Shown in pieces: positions 1 through 7,016 of a stretch of DNA of 13,165 nucleotides. Source of the DNA: Chrysochromulina parva (Eukaryota > Haptophyta > Prymnesiales > Chrysochromulinaceae); the NCBI GenBank assembly GCA_002887195.1, contig PJAB01001632.1, positions 1 through 13,165 on the forward strand. Reading direction: 5' to 3'. Below the pieces are notes generated by a model. The model did not search any database. It was not told the DNA's origin and saw only the letters and a program-made list of their open reading frames with translations. Numbering within the stretch: position 1 is the first letter of the stretch; the number at the start of each line of letters is the position of its first letter. Position numbers and translations under genes: made by a program.

Positions 1-2
1 GC

Positions 3-3000
3 GTGATCCTCAAGGACACCTCGTTGAAGAAGGCGCAGCTCGAGCAGCTGCTGCGGGCGCTGCTCGACGGGGGCTGCGCTGTGGAGGACCTCGAGCTCTG
101 TGGAACTGAGCTCTGCCTCTCGGCGCCGGGGCGATTCTGCCTGGATGCTCTCCGGATCGTCTGTGCACTCATCACGCGCGCAGGGAGCACGCTGCGTCGG
201 CTCGGGTTGCGCGGCACGCACCTGTGCGGCCTGCCACCCGGGAGCGATGTGGGCGACAAGTACAATCTGGAGGGCATCGCCCTCTTGTGTGCGGCGCTGT
301 GCTCGGAACACTGCATACTCGAAGAGCTCGACGTCTCCGACAATGGTCTCCGGGCGGAGCGCGAGCCCCAACCGCCCTCGCGCCTGCCCGCTCGCCTGTA
401 CGGGCTCACGCGCCAGGACGGGCCGCAGCTAAGCGCTCTTGTACCTGCAGTGCGCGCGCGAGTGCTGCGCGAGCTGCCGTACCCAGCCATTTTCGCCCGT
501 GCGAGCGCGCGAGGCTTTGAACTGCCTCCGCTCGAGACGGTGGCGAACCTCGAGGCAAGTGCCTTCCTCGAGCTGTGGGGGCAGGCCAACGAGGCCGAGC
601 GACTCGCCGGGAGCCCAGCCAGCGCCGCGCCCGCCCGCGCGGGGCCGCCAACCTGTGCCGTCCCGGGCGCACCTGGCGCAGGAAACGATGAGGTGGGCCA
701 CCTGCAGAGTCACAGCAGCGGCAGCAGCAGGAGCAGCAGCGTGCTGGCAGAAGGGATCGTGGTGCCGTTGGCCACGCTGGGCTCGGCCGTGGCCGCCGCC
801 GCCTCTGCCGCCGCCGCCGCCGCCGCCGCCGCGATGAGCCGCGAGCATGCGCCGAGCACGCCATCGCCCCCGATCCCGTCGATGCCCTCGGCGCCCTCGC
901 CCGTTCTGGTGAACTTTGCCGAGGGCAGCGGTGTGAATGTGAATGTGAACTTTGCCGAGGGCAGCGGCAGCGTGGGCACGGCGAGCGCACGCGTACGTGT
1001 GCCATCGACGGAAATTGGCGCGCACACGGCGCACTATCCCGAGTTCTCAGCCGCCCACACGTCACTCATGGCCAAGCACCTGACACGCGACGCGTATTTA
1101 TCCATGTGCGAGGTGCGCAGCGGGATGGCTGCCTTCACACTCGATCAATCGATCTCGCCCGGCCGGCTGCGCCCGCACGCGGTCATTGGCGCCGTTGCCG
1201 CCGACGTCGACTGCTACGACCGCTTCGTCGCACTTTTCGACAAGATCATCGAGGAGTGGCATTTACTTCCTGGCTCTCGGCCGGGCAAGCTCGCTCACAA
1301 CTCGGAGATCGACGCGAACAAACTCGAGCTCAACGCCGAGCTCAATGCCGAGCTCAACGCCTTCTTGAATGCCGAGCTCAACGCTGCGGGCAGTGCCGCG
1401 GGCAGAAGCAGCAGCAGCAGCGTCGACGACGGGGAAGGTAGCGAAGGCGGCGGATCGGTGAAGGTTCCAATTGTGACCGCAATTAAGGCTCCAATTGTGA
1501 CCGTGAGCAGCTGCAGCGCCGAGGCGAGTGGCGGCGGCGCCGGTCGGGCGGGGTCCCTCCTCGAGGGGGTGCTTGTGCGCGTGGCCGTGAGCCGCAACCT
1601 CGCCGAGCATGCATTCACACCGGCCATGTCGAGTGAAGACTTTGCGGAGGTCGAGAGGGTGCTCCTTATCGCACTGCGTGCTCTGCCTCAGTGTGAAGGC
1701 GGCGCGGGCACGTACACGCCCTTCAGCAGCCTCGACGAGGCCGCGATGGTGCAACTGCATGCGGAGGGTCTGCTCGTCGAGCCGGTGGACCCGATGGTCG
1801 CCGCGAGCCGAGACGCGGAGAGGCATCGCGGCCTATTCCGTACTCCACGCGGCGAACTCGCCGCGTGGATCAACGGCCCCGATCACCTTCAGCTCCTAGC
1901 CGTGCAACGAGTGGGTGTGGGCGTGGACGGCGCAGGTGCCGCCGCCGCCACCGCAGCCGCCGCCTCCCAGTCCCTCGTGCGGACCGTGTTTGAGCTGGTG
2001 CACAGCGCACTCGCCTCTGTGGAGAAGACGATTCGCGAGTCGAACAAGTCGTTCGCGCTGCATCGGCGGCTTGGGTACGTGGGCTCGTGCCCGTCCGTGC
2101 TCGGTACAGCGCAGCAGGTGGCCATCCGACTGCCGTTGCCGCGGCTCGCACAGCTCCCACCAGGCTCCCTCGAGGAGGTCGCGAGCGAGTTCTCATTGCG
2201 CGCGTCGCGCGTCGTGCCTGGCACATTCCCGCCCAACGTGGGCCTGCCGCGGGGCGACGCCGACGGCGGCGAGGGGGGCGCCGGGCGCGAGAACTCGGTC
2301 GCGAAGCTACGGGGAAGGTTCCGAGCACCATCGAGACGGATGCAGTTCGATGGTCGCTCCGATCTCCTCCAATCTGAGCCGATCTCCTCCAATCTGCGGA
2401 TGCAGCTCGATGGTCGCTCCGGCCGGGAAGAGCCGTTGGCGCCGCTCTCCGACACGTCGGCGACCAGCACCGCCACCAGCGCTGCTGCCGCCGCCAGCGC
2501 TACTGTCGCCGCCAGCGCCGCTGTCGCCACCAGCGCCGCCGTCGCCGCCAGCGCCGCTCCCACCGCCGCGCCTGCAGCCGGCCCCGAGTTGTGGGAGTTG
2601 AGCAACCGCCCATGCATCGGGCGGACGGAGGTGCAGCTCGCTCAGCTGGTCTTCGACAGCGCCGCGCTGCTGATGGCCGTGGATCGCCGAATCGGCGCGG
2701 GGGAGACGCTGCACGCGGCGATGACGCCGCCGCCGCCACCCGAATCCGCCTCGATGCAGCTCGCGCAAGCAGTGCACCGCGGGCGGCCGCACGCGAGGCT
2801 GCGCCTGCTCACGCTCTCATCGACGCCGCTGCCCGTGCTCGACTGGGCGGGGCGCGCGACGCGACTCTCGCTTGCGGGGCTGCGCGTGTACGACCGTGAC
2901 GCGGTGCTGCTCTCTGAGCTGCTCGCACTCAACACGGTGCTCGGCTCGCTGATGACCTCTGATTGCCTCCCTCATCAGGTGCTCGGCTCGCTGATGACCT

Positions 3001-5882
3001 CTGATTGCCTCCCTCATCAGGTGCTCGGCTCGCTCGACCTATCGCAGTGTCGCATGACCGAGGCGGGCACGCTCGCAATCGCTCGCGCGCTGAGCACCTC
3101 GATGCCACGTGGCCTGACCGAGTTACGCTTGCCGGACAACCGGCTACGCGTCTCGGGCGCGCACGCACTGCTCGACGCGCTCGACGCGGCGCGTTGCCGC
3201 CTCGAGTGCCTCGACCTCTCCGCCAACGAGCTGTGCGGCGGCACGGTAGCCGAGGATCATTCGTTTGGGCTGCTCAAGGGGTCGGCCGCTCGCCTCTCCG
3301 AGCACGGGCAGCTCTGCCGGCTCGAGTCTGATGGACTGTGCTCCGCTGGGCCGCGCATGGAGCCCTTCTCGGGATGCTACCGCATTGAATTTGAAGTGCT
3401 CCAGGCGACCGACGGCGACGGCGCGTACGTTGGCGTCATCAAGCCCGACGCGAACAAGTCGTCGTACCCGGGCTCGGATGACAAGGGCGTCGGCTGGCGT
3501 GCCAAAGGTGACGTGCGCCACCTACACAACGCCGTAGACATGGGGGGCGCCATCGCGGGCTGGGGGCAAGGTGACAGGGTGGGGCTCATGCTTGACACAC
3601 ACACGTGCGAGCTCACGTTCCTCAAGAATGGCAAAGCCTTCGAGCAGCGGTACACGGTCTCAATGGACGGTGGCATGTACTTTGCCGTCGGGCGCTACTA
3701 CGGCTCCTACGTCGTGCGCTGCCTCTACGTGCACCAGCAGGGCGGCAACGAGGACATGGACTACTCGGCCCTCGAGCGGCTGTGTACGTTCGTGCACGCG
3801 CCGGGCAATCGGATGCGCGAGCTGCGCGTGGCGAGCAACCAGCTCATCGGCGTCTCCAAGTTCCATGGCGGTAGGCGCAACGAGCGAGGGCTGCATCGGC
3901 TCATTGCCGCTTTTGGGAGCGAGGCATGCGCGCTCACGCATCTCGATGTGAGCGGCAACGGCTTCTCAGCCGAGGACGCGGCCGCTATGCTCGCGGTCGC
4001 CATGCGACCGTCCGCGTCCATCCTGCTGCTCAAGGTGCACCTGTGGCTTGTACCTGTCAAGCAGCTCGCCGCCGATACGGCGCTCGACCTGCGCGGTCAG
4101 GGGATGTCGGACGAGGACGCGGCGCTCCTCGCGCGGCTGCTCGAGAGCCGCTCGCAGCTGACGCGGCTCGACCTGCACGACAACCGTCTGGGCACCAGCG
4201 GAGTGGCCGCCCTCGCCAGGGCGATCGCCGCCTCTGGAACGCCCTTGGAGTCCCTCGTCCTCTCCGCGAATCGGCTGGGCGCGAGCGCCGCCGCGGCCCT
4301 CGTCGACGGACTCGCGGCCATCCAGCCGCCCACGCTGACGGCGCTCGACTTGTCGGACAACCCACTGACCGAGGGCGCCGCCGCATACGACACACGCGCG
4401 ATCGGCGCCCTCGAAGCGCTGCTGGTCGCGCCGGGATGTGTGCTCACGACCCTGGGCCTTTCTGCCACGCAGCTGTGCGGGCGCGATGGCGACACGAGCT
4501 ACGTGGGCGAGGGCATCGCGCTGCTCGCGTCCGCGCTGCGTCGCTCGCGTGCGCCGCTCGCCTCGCTCCGTCTCGCAGGCAACCTGATGCGCGACGCCGA
4601 GGCCACGCTGCTCTGCACAGCTCTCTCGGAGCGAGAGGGCGCGGGCTGCGCGCGCCTGTCGCTCGACCTCTCGACCAACTCGCTCTCGTCCGCGCGACTC
4701 GCCGAGGTTGGCGGGCTGTGCACTCTCGTGGCCGCCTTCCAGAAGCCGCTGTGTGAACGCGTCTTCGTGGGCGTGGACAAGTGCGTGTACAGCGCCGTCG
4801 CGAGCGAGCATGCCATCTACATGGCGCACGGCTCGGGACCCATCATTAAGGTGTCGCTCACTGAATGGAAGGAGCTCGGCCGCTTCGAAGGGCATGCCGA
4901 CGACACCAACTGCCTCGCGCTGCACCGTGACCACCTTCTGTCTGGCTCGGATGACTACACGGTCAAGCTATGGCGCACGACCACTTCCGCTGCGGGCGAG
5001 GGCTGCTGTGTCGTCACGCTGACCGGCCACGAGGCACGCGTCTGGTGCGTGCTCGCCACGGACGAGTTCATCTACTCGTGCTCGGCTGACAAGACCATCC
5101 TCGTCTGGTCGATGGCCGATGCGCAGCGCGGCATCGCGACCCTCAAGGGACGGCTCACCGCGCACACGGACGTGGTGTACGCGGTGCGCCTCGCCTTTGG
5201 CTCTCTCTTCTCGTCGAGCGCCGACAAGACCATCAAGCGATACGCGCTCGACACGCATCGGGTCACGATCTCATGGGAGGCGCACGCGCACTCGATTACA
5301 TGCCTCGCGGCGGCTGAGCGGCTGCAGTTGCTCTGCTCGGGCGCCGAGGACGGGCGCATCTGCCTCTGGCATGTAGGCGCGACGACGGCCACTTGCGCCG
5401 GCACGCTGAGCGTACGCCCCCACGGATCCCGCGCCGCCTCGTCGAACTTGGCTATCTACGCTCTCGCAGTGAGCCCGACGGGCACCGTGCTCTTCTCGGG
5501 CGGTGCAGACTACCGCGTGCACATGTTTGACTTGACGGAGCGCACACTGCTCCACACGCTGACCGGCCACGCTAGTACCGTGCGAGCGCTCTGCTTCACC
5601 GCCGCGGGCGATAAGCTGTGCAGCTCCGGCGGCGATTTCAACCTCCTCGTGTGGGCCCTACACGAAGATCAGAGAGCCGAGGAGGAGCTGCGCGTCAGGG
5701 AGGAGGCTGCCACCGCCGTCGCCGTCGCCGCTGCCGGCGGAGGCGTCGGAGGCGCAGGCCTCCACATATCTCGAGCGGGAGGCGCAGGCGGAGCGGGAGC
5801 GGATGGAGTCAGCGCGTCGAGCAACAGTCGAGCAGCCGAGGAGGAGGAGGAGGAGGAGGAGGAGGAGGAGAAGCCGAAATAG
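3..5882 (+). CDS. Giant scaffold: LRR, degenerate phosphagen kinase, LRR, SPRY, LRR, WD40 (5'-partial)
   Basis: The frame is open from the left edge (first codon GTG, so the true start lies outside) and runs 1959 codons to TAG at 5880-5882. Domains by residue, counted from position 3: RI-type LRRs about 1-115; phosphagen kinase N-lobe about 345-420 (MAKHLTRDAY, IGAVAADVDCYDRF, LFDKIIEEWH); kinase C-lobe about 518-915 (RGLFRTP, AWINGPDHL, LGYVGSCPSVLGT, CIGRTEVQLAQLVFD); LRRs about 930-1095; SPRY about 1119-1245 (GVGWRAKGD, LTFLKNGKAF, YFAVGRYYGSYVVR); LRRs about 1270-1325 and 1355-1580; seven WD40 blades about 1590-1885 (LLSGSDDYTVKLW, YSCSADKTILVW); Ala/Gly-rich linker and Glu-rich end. Family knowledge: LRR, SPRY and WD40 bind proteins, while phosphagen kinases move phosphate between ATP and a guanidino compound. 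The key kinase residues are changed, so I infer a non-catalytic scaffold. Residues from 2937 to 3020 may be intronic. No signal peptide or membrane segment is seen. Confidence 0.88.
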   Translation: MILKDTSLKKAQLEQLLRALLDGGCAVEDLELCGTELCLSAPGRFCLDALRIVCALITRAGSTLRRLGLRGTHLCGLPPGSDVGDKYNLEGIALLCAALCSEHCILEELDVSDNGLRAEREPQPPSRLPARLYGLTRQDGPQLSALVPAVRARVLRELPYPAIFARASARGFELPPLETVANLEASAFLELWGQANEAERLAGSPASAAPARAGPPTCAVPGAPGAGNDEVGHLQSHSSGSSRSSSVLAEGIVVPLATLGSAVAAAASAAAAAAAAAMSREHAPSTPSPPIPSMPSAPSPVLVNFAEGSGVNVNVNFAEGSGSVGTASARVRVPSTEIGAHTAHYPEFSAAHTSLMAKHLTRDAYLSMCEVRSGMAAFTLDQSISPGRLRPHAVIGAVAADVDCYDRFVALFDKIIEEWHLLPGSRPGKLAHNSEIDANKLELNAELNAELNAFLNAELNAAGSAAGRSSSSSVDDGEGSEGGGSVKVPIVTAIKAPIVTVSSCSAEASGGGAGRAGSLLEGVLVRVAVSRNLAEHAFTPAMSSEDFAEVERVLLIALRALPQCEGGAGTYTPFSSLDEAAMVQLHAEGLLVEPVDPMVAASRDAERHRGLFRTPRGELAAWINGPDHLQLLAVQRVGVGVDGAGAAAATAAAASQSLVRTVFELVHSALASVEKTIRESNKSFALHRRLGYVGSCPSVLGTAQQVAIRLPLPRLAQLPPGSLEEVASEFSLRASRVVPGTFPPNVGLPRGDADGGEGGAGRENSVAKLRGRFRAPSRRMQFDGRSDLLQSEPISSNLRMQLDGRSGREEPLAPLSDTSATSTATSAAAAASATVAASAAVATSAAVAASAAPTAAPAAGPELWELSNRPCIGRTEVQLAQLVFDSAALLMAVDRRIGAGETLHAAMTPPPPPESASMQLAQAVHRGRPHARLRLLTLSSTPLPVLDWAGRATRLSLAGLRVYDRDAVLLSELLALNTVLGSLMTSDCLPHQVLGSLMTSDCLPHQVLGSLDLSQCRMTEAGTLAIARALSTSMPRGLTELRLPDNRLRVSGAHALLDALDAARCRLECLDLSANELCGGTVAEDHSFGLLKGSAARLSEHGQLCRLESDGLCSAGPRMEPFSGCYRIEFEVLQATDGDGAYVGVIKPDANKSSYPGSDDKGVGWRAKGDVRHLHNAVDMGGAIAGWGQGDRVGLMLDTHTCELTFLKNGKAFEQRYTVSMDGGMYFAVGRYYGSYVVRCLYVHQQGGNEDMDYSALERLCTFVHAPGNRMRELRVASNQLIGVSKFHGGRRNERGLHRLIAAFGSEACALTHLDVSGNGFSAEDAAAMLAVAMRPSASILLLKVHLWLVPVKQLAADTALDLRGQGMSDEDAALLARLLESRSQLTRLDLHDNRLGTSGVAALARAIAASGTPLESLVLSANRLGASAAAALVDGLAAIQPPTLTALDLSDNPLTEGAAAYDTRAIGALEALLVAPGCVLTTLGLSATQLCGRDGDTSYVGEGIALLASALRRSRAPLASLRLAGNLMRDAEATLLCTALSEREGAGCARLSLDLSTNSLSSARLAEVGGLCTLVAAFQKPLCERVFVGVDKCVYSAVASEHAIYMAHGSGPIIKVSLTEWKELGRFEGHADDTNCLALHRDHLLSGSDDYTVKLWRTTTSAAGEGCCVVTLTGHEARVWCVLATDEFIYSCSADKTILVWSMADAQRGIATLKGRLTAHTDVVYAVRLAFGSLFSSSADKTIKRYALDTHRVTISWEAHAHSITCLAAAERLQLLCSGAEDGRICLWHVGATTATCAGTLSVRPHGSRAASSNLAIYALAVSPTGTVLFSGGADYRVHMFDLTERTLLHTLTGHASTVRALCFTAAGDKLCSSGGDFNLLVWALHEDQRAEEELRVREEAATAVAVAAAGGGVGGAGLHISRAGGAGGAGADGVSASSNSRAAEEEEEEEEEEEKPK
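791..834 (+). repeat. GCC-rich trinucleotide tract (polyalanine)
   Basis: Nearly pure GCC triplets encode an alanine run in the linker between the first LRR block and the kinase-like N-lobe. It is in frame and likely length-variable. Confidence 0.85.
909..966 (+). repeat. 36-base direct repeat
   Basis: A 22-base block, gtgaactttgccgagggcag plus cg, starts at 909 and again at 945, giving a period of 36. It encodes VNFAEGSG twice, separated by VNVN. The period is a multiple of three, so the frame is kept. It lies in the linker before the kinase-like N-lobe. Confidence 0.85.
1326..1385 (+). repeat. 12-base minisatellite, five units
   Basis: Five 12-base units, gagctcaacgcc with small changes (the fourth is ttcttgaatgcc), encode ELNA-ELNA-ELNA-FLNA-ELNA. 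The array sits exactly between the two lobes of the kinase-like domain and is followed by an AGS and poly-Ser stretch. Confidence 0.9.
1461..1508 (+). repeat. 24-base direct repeat
   Basis: Two 24-base units start at 1461 and 1485; both contain tccaattgtgaccg and encode KVPIVTAI and KAPIVTVS. It is a second array in the same interlobe linker. Confidence 0.85.
2337..2421 (+). repeat. Nested direct repeats, periods 60 and 20
   Basis: The block cggatgcag(t/c)tcgatggt and following bases occur at 2337 and 2397, exactly 60 apart. Between them gatctcctccaatctg occurs at 2361 and 2381, 20 apart. The inner period is not a multiple of three, so the two inner copies are read in different frames (DLLQS and ISSNL). 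The whole 60-base unit keeps frame. It lies in the last insertion of the kinase-like domain. Confidence 0.85.
2461..2575 (+). repeat. Ala/Ser/Thr/Val minisatellite
   Basis: Degenerate units of the form gccgccagcgccgctgtc, 18 bases, encode AASAAV-like repeats. They form the rest of the insertion before the final kinase segment (LSNRPCIGRTEV). Confidence 0.75.
2937..3020 (+). repeat. Exact 42-base tandem duplication with GT…AG ends; possible 84-base intron
   Basis: Units 2937-2978 and 2979-3020 are identical. Each begins gtgctcggctcgct and ends cctccctcatcag, with a pyrimidine-rich stretch before CAG. The first 14 bases recur at 3021-3034 before the sequence diverges. If read through, they add VLGSLMTSDCLPHQ twice. 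If 2937-3020 is removed as an intron (phase 0), the flanking LRR runs LALNT|VLGSLDLSQC with the normal 28-residue spacing. The 28 added residues also equal one LRR period, so retention is possible too. Confidence 0.75.
5838..5870 (+). repeat. GAG trinucleotide tract (poly-Glu tail)
   Basis: Eleven GAG triplets encode the acidic C-terminal run of the scaffold, followed by KPK and the stop. Confidence 0.9.
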
Positions 5883-5894
5883 AAGCCGAAATAG
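5871..5894 (+). repeat. 12-base tandem repeat across the stop codon
   Basis: The unit aagccgaaatag occurs at 5871-5882 and 5883-5894, then begins a third time. The TAG stop of the scaffold is part of the unit, so it is duplicated in frame. In another frame the same bases read EAEIEAEIEA and stay open to 6073. Confidence 0.85.
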
Positions 5895-6341
5895 AAGCCG
5901 ACGCGAAGGAAGAGCCGGAGAAGCGCCAGGGTACGACTCACGTGCCCCGCGTCATTGAGTATGTATCGCCCACTACGAAGGATCGATCGTGGCTCAAGGA
6001 CTTGAGCGGGTATTCTGGGTCTGTCCACACTCCACAGATGGCGGATCGAATTTCGTGTTGCGTCCACCTGTAGCGGGGAAATTGAGCGTTTCCATTTGAC
6101 CGTTTGATGACTTCTACGGGGTTAGAATGGAAGTCATCCGCGTACCGCGAAGCAACCCACCGGCACTTTAATTCCCCGCACGGGGCCATCACGCACATCC
6201 GTCGCGCACATCCTCTGCCCCGGCGGTCGGCCCACAGTGACACGCGGTCCAGAGCTCTGGCAGTCTCTCTCGGCGGCTCATAAGCTCACAACTCCCCGGA
6301 CCGGACGAATGGCCGGACGCGGACCCGTGCGCGTTCCCGGC
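5883..6341. other. Convergent intergenic spacer
   Basis: This spacer lies between the stop of the plus-strand scaffold and the stop of the minus-strand methyltransferase, so it should hold both 3' ends. It contains the hairpin at 6106-6138, a short inverted repeat ccccg/cggg around 6174-6185, and an imperfect pair gcggggaaatt (6072) and aattccccgc (6170-6179) that could close a larger stem. The frame from 5883 to 6073 is open but has no supported product. No RNA gene is recognised. Confidence 0.6.
6106..6138. other. 9-base perfect inverted repeat between convergent genes
   Basis: gatgacttc at 6106-6114 pairs with gaagtcatc at 6130-6138 around a 15-base loop. Placed between two converging 3' ends, it could be a 3'-UTR hairpin. 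Function is inferred from position only. Confidence 0.5.
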
Positions 6342-7016
6342 TCACAGAATCGAGGTGACGCCGGGCTCCCACGGCGTGCACCGCGGGATCCAGGCACCCA
6401 CGCCGGCCCAGTAGGCCCCATACGGCCCACCAAAGCGCCGCTTTAGATCCGTCTCCTCCCAGCCCATCACCATTATCATCGAGACCCAATAGATGCCGCC
6501 GAACACGAGGATTCCGATTTCGCCGCTGAGGACGCCCTCACCAACGATGAGCAGGACTATGGAATATGTGACTGGATTACGAATGTATGCGTAGGGACCA
6601 CTAGTCACGAGCGCCTTCGGTGGGTCGTGTGATGAGATCGTTCCGTCCGCCTCAGAAAGCTTGGCCGCGGAGGCCGTGAGAAGCCAGAAGCCCAGTAGCA
6701 TGAAAAGCACACCAGCGCCAAGCACGGAGAGGCCAGTGATGGAGACTATGCTATGCCCAAAGAGTGGTGACTGCGGCAGCCAGTGCGAGTGGTGATGGAT
6801 CGCGTGCGGTAGAAACGCCGGGAAGAAGAGAGCAAAGTTCACGGGCCCGGTGAGCGAGAAAGCCGCCTTGATTTGCCGCAGATAGTGCACAGGCTTATGG
6901 GTGACCTTGGCCACCGGGGGTTCCAAAACTCGAGAGCTGGCCACAACTCTCGAGCTGGCCAACATGTTTTTGCTGGTGCTGACCTTTGCTGCGAGGGGCT
7001 CCTTCTTGGGTGCCAT
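6342..7016 (-). CDS. Isoprenylcysteine carboxyl methyltransferase / PEMT-family membrane methyltransferase
   Basis: 224 residues, one exon. The start at 7016 is the first ATG in the frame and has G at +4; the frame reaches further upstream without any ATG. Membrane segments lie at about 55-71, 89-115 and 151-184. The family signature is clear: SGPYAYIRNPVTYS at about 139-152, and EETDLKRRFGGPYGAYWAGV followed by WIPR at about 187-212, the C-terminal half that binds S-adenosylmethionine in ICMT/PEMT enzymes (established for the family). The substrate cannot be told: prenyl-Cys proteins, phospholipid or another small molecule. The N-terminus is basic (MAPKKEP) and holds an 18-base duplication (6927-6962). 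It points away from the CinA-like gene's stop, with 614 bases between. Confidence 0.8.
   Translation of the reverse strand: MAPKKEPLAAKVSTSKNMLASSRVVASSRVLEPPVAKVTHKPVHYLRQIKAAFSLTGPVNFALFFPAFLPHAIHHHSHWLPQSPLFGHSIVSITGLSVLGAGVLFMLLGFWLLTASAAKLSEADGTISSHDPPKALVTSGPYAYIRNPVTYSIVLLIVGEGVLSGEIGILVFGGIYWVSMIMVMGWEETDLKRRFGGPYGAYWAGVGAWIPRCTPWEPGVTSIL
6927..6962 (-). repeat. 18-base imperfect tandem duplication in the methyltransferase N-terminus
   Basis: On the minus strand ttggccagctcgagagtt is followed by gtggccagctctcgagtt, giving LASSRV then VASSRV. It is in frame, upstream of the first membrane segment. Confidence 0.8.

Larger units (their letters stand above)
1036..2748 (+). other. Degenerate phosphagen (creatine/arginine) kinase domain inside the scaffold
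   Basis: The order of blocks follows creatine and arginine kinases from N- to C-lobe: MAKHLTRDAY, FTLDQSI, IGAVAADVDCY, LFDKIIEEWH, then RVAVSRNLAEHAF, RGLFRTPRGELAAWIN, PDHLQLLAVQ, RRLGYVGSCPSVLGT, IRLPLPRL and the closing LSNRPCIGRTEVQLAQLVFD. Three low-complexity insertions interrupt it: residues about 422-518 between the lobes, about 640-662, and about 745-865. The reactive-site Cys is kept (C696). The Glu pair of the NEEDH motif reads G625-P626, the Arg after DHL is Q630, the second Arg of the RVR motif is A528, and the Arg nine residues after the Cys is Q705. Family knowledge says these residues act in catalysis and phosphate binding. The fold call is firm; inactivity is inferred. Confidence 0.83.

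Noticed and set aside
1326..1385. Regularly repeated units resembling a repeat array such as CRISPR
   Set aside because: The units are directly adjacent 12-base coding repeats without spacers, in a eukaryotic gene.
4036..4065. GT…CAG segment of 30 bases in the LRR region that could be an in-frame intron
   Set aside because: It is too short to be a likely intron, has no pyrimidine tract worth the name, and the read-through protein is acceptable.
3966..4934. 322-codon open frame on the minus strand inside the scaffold gene
   Set aside because: It is an antisense shadow of GC-rich LRR/WD40 coding sequence: Arg/Glu/Ala-rich with no recognisable motif, while the plus strand carries clear domains. 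Other antisense frames at 406-1065, 1889-2617 and 2307-2792 are rejected for the same reason.
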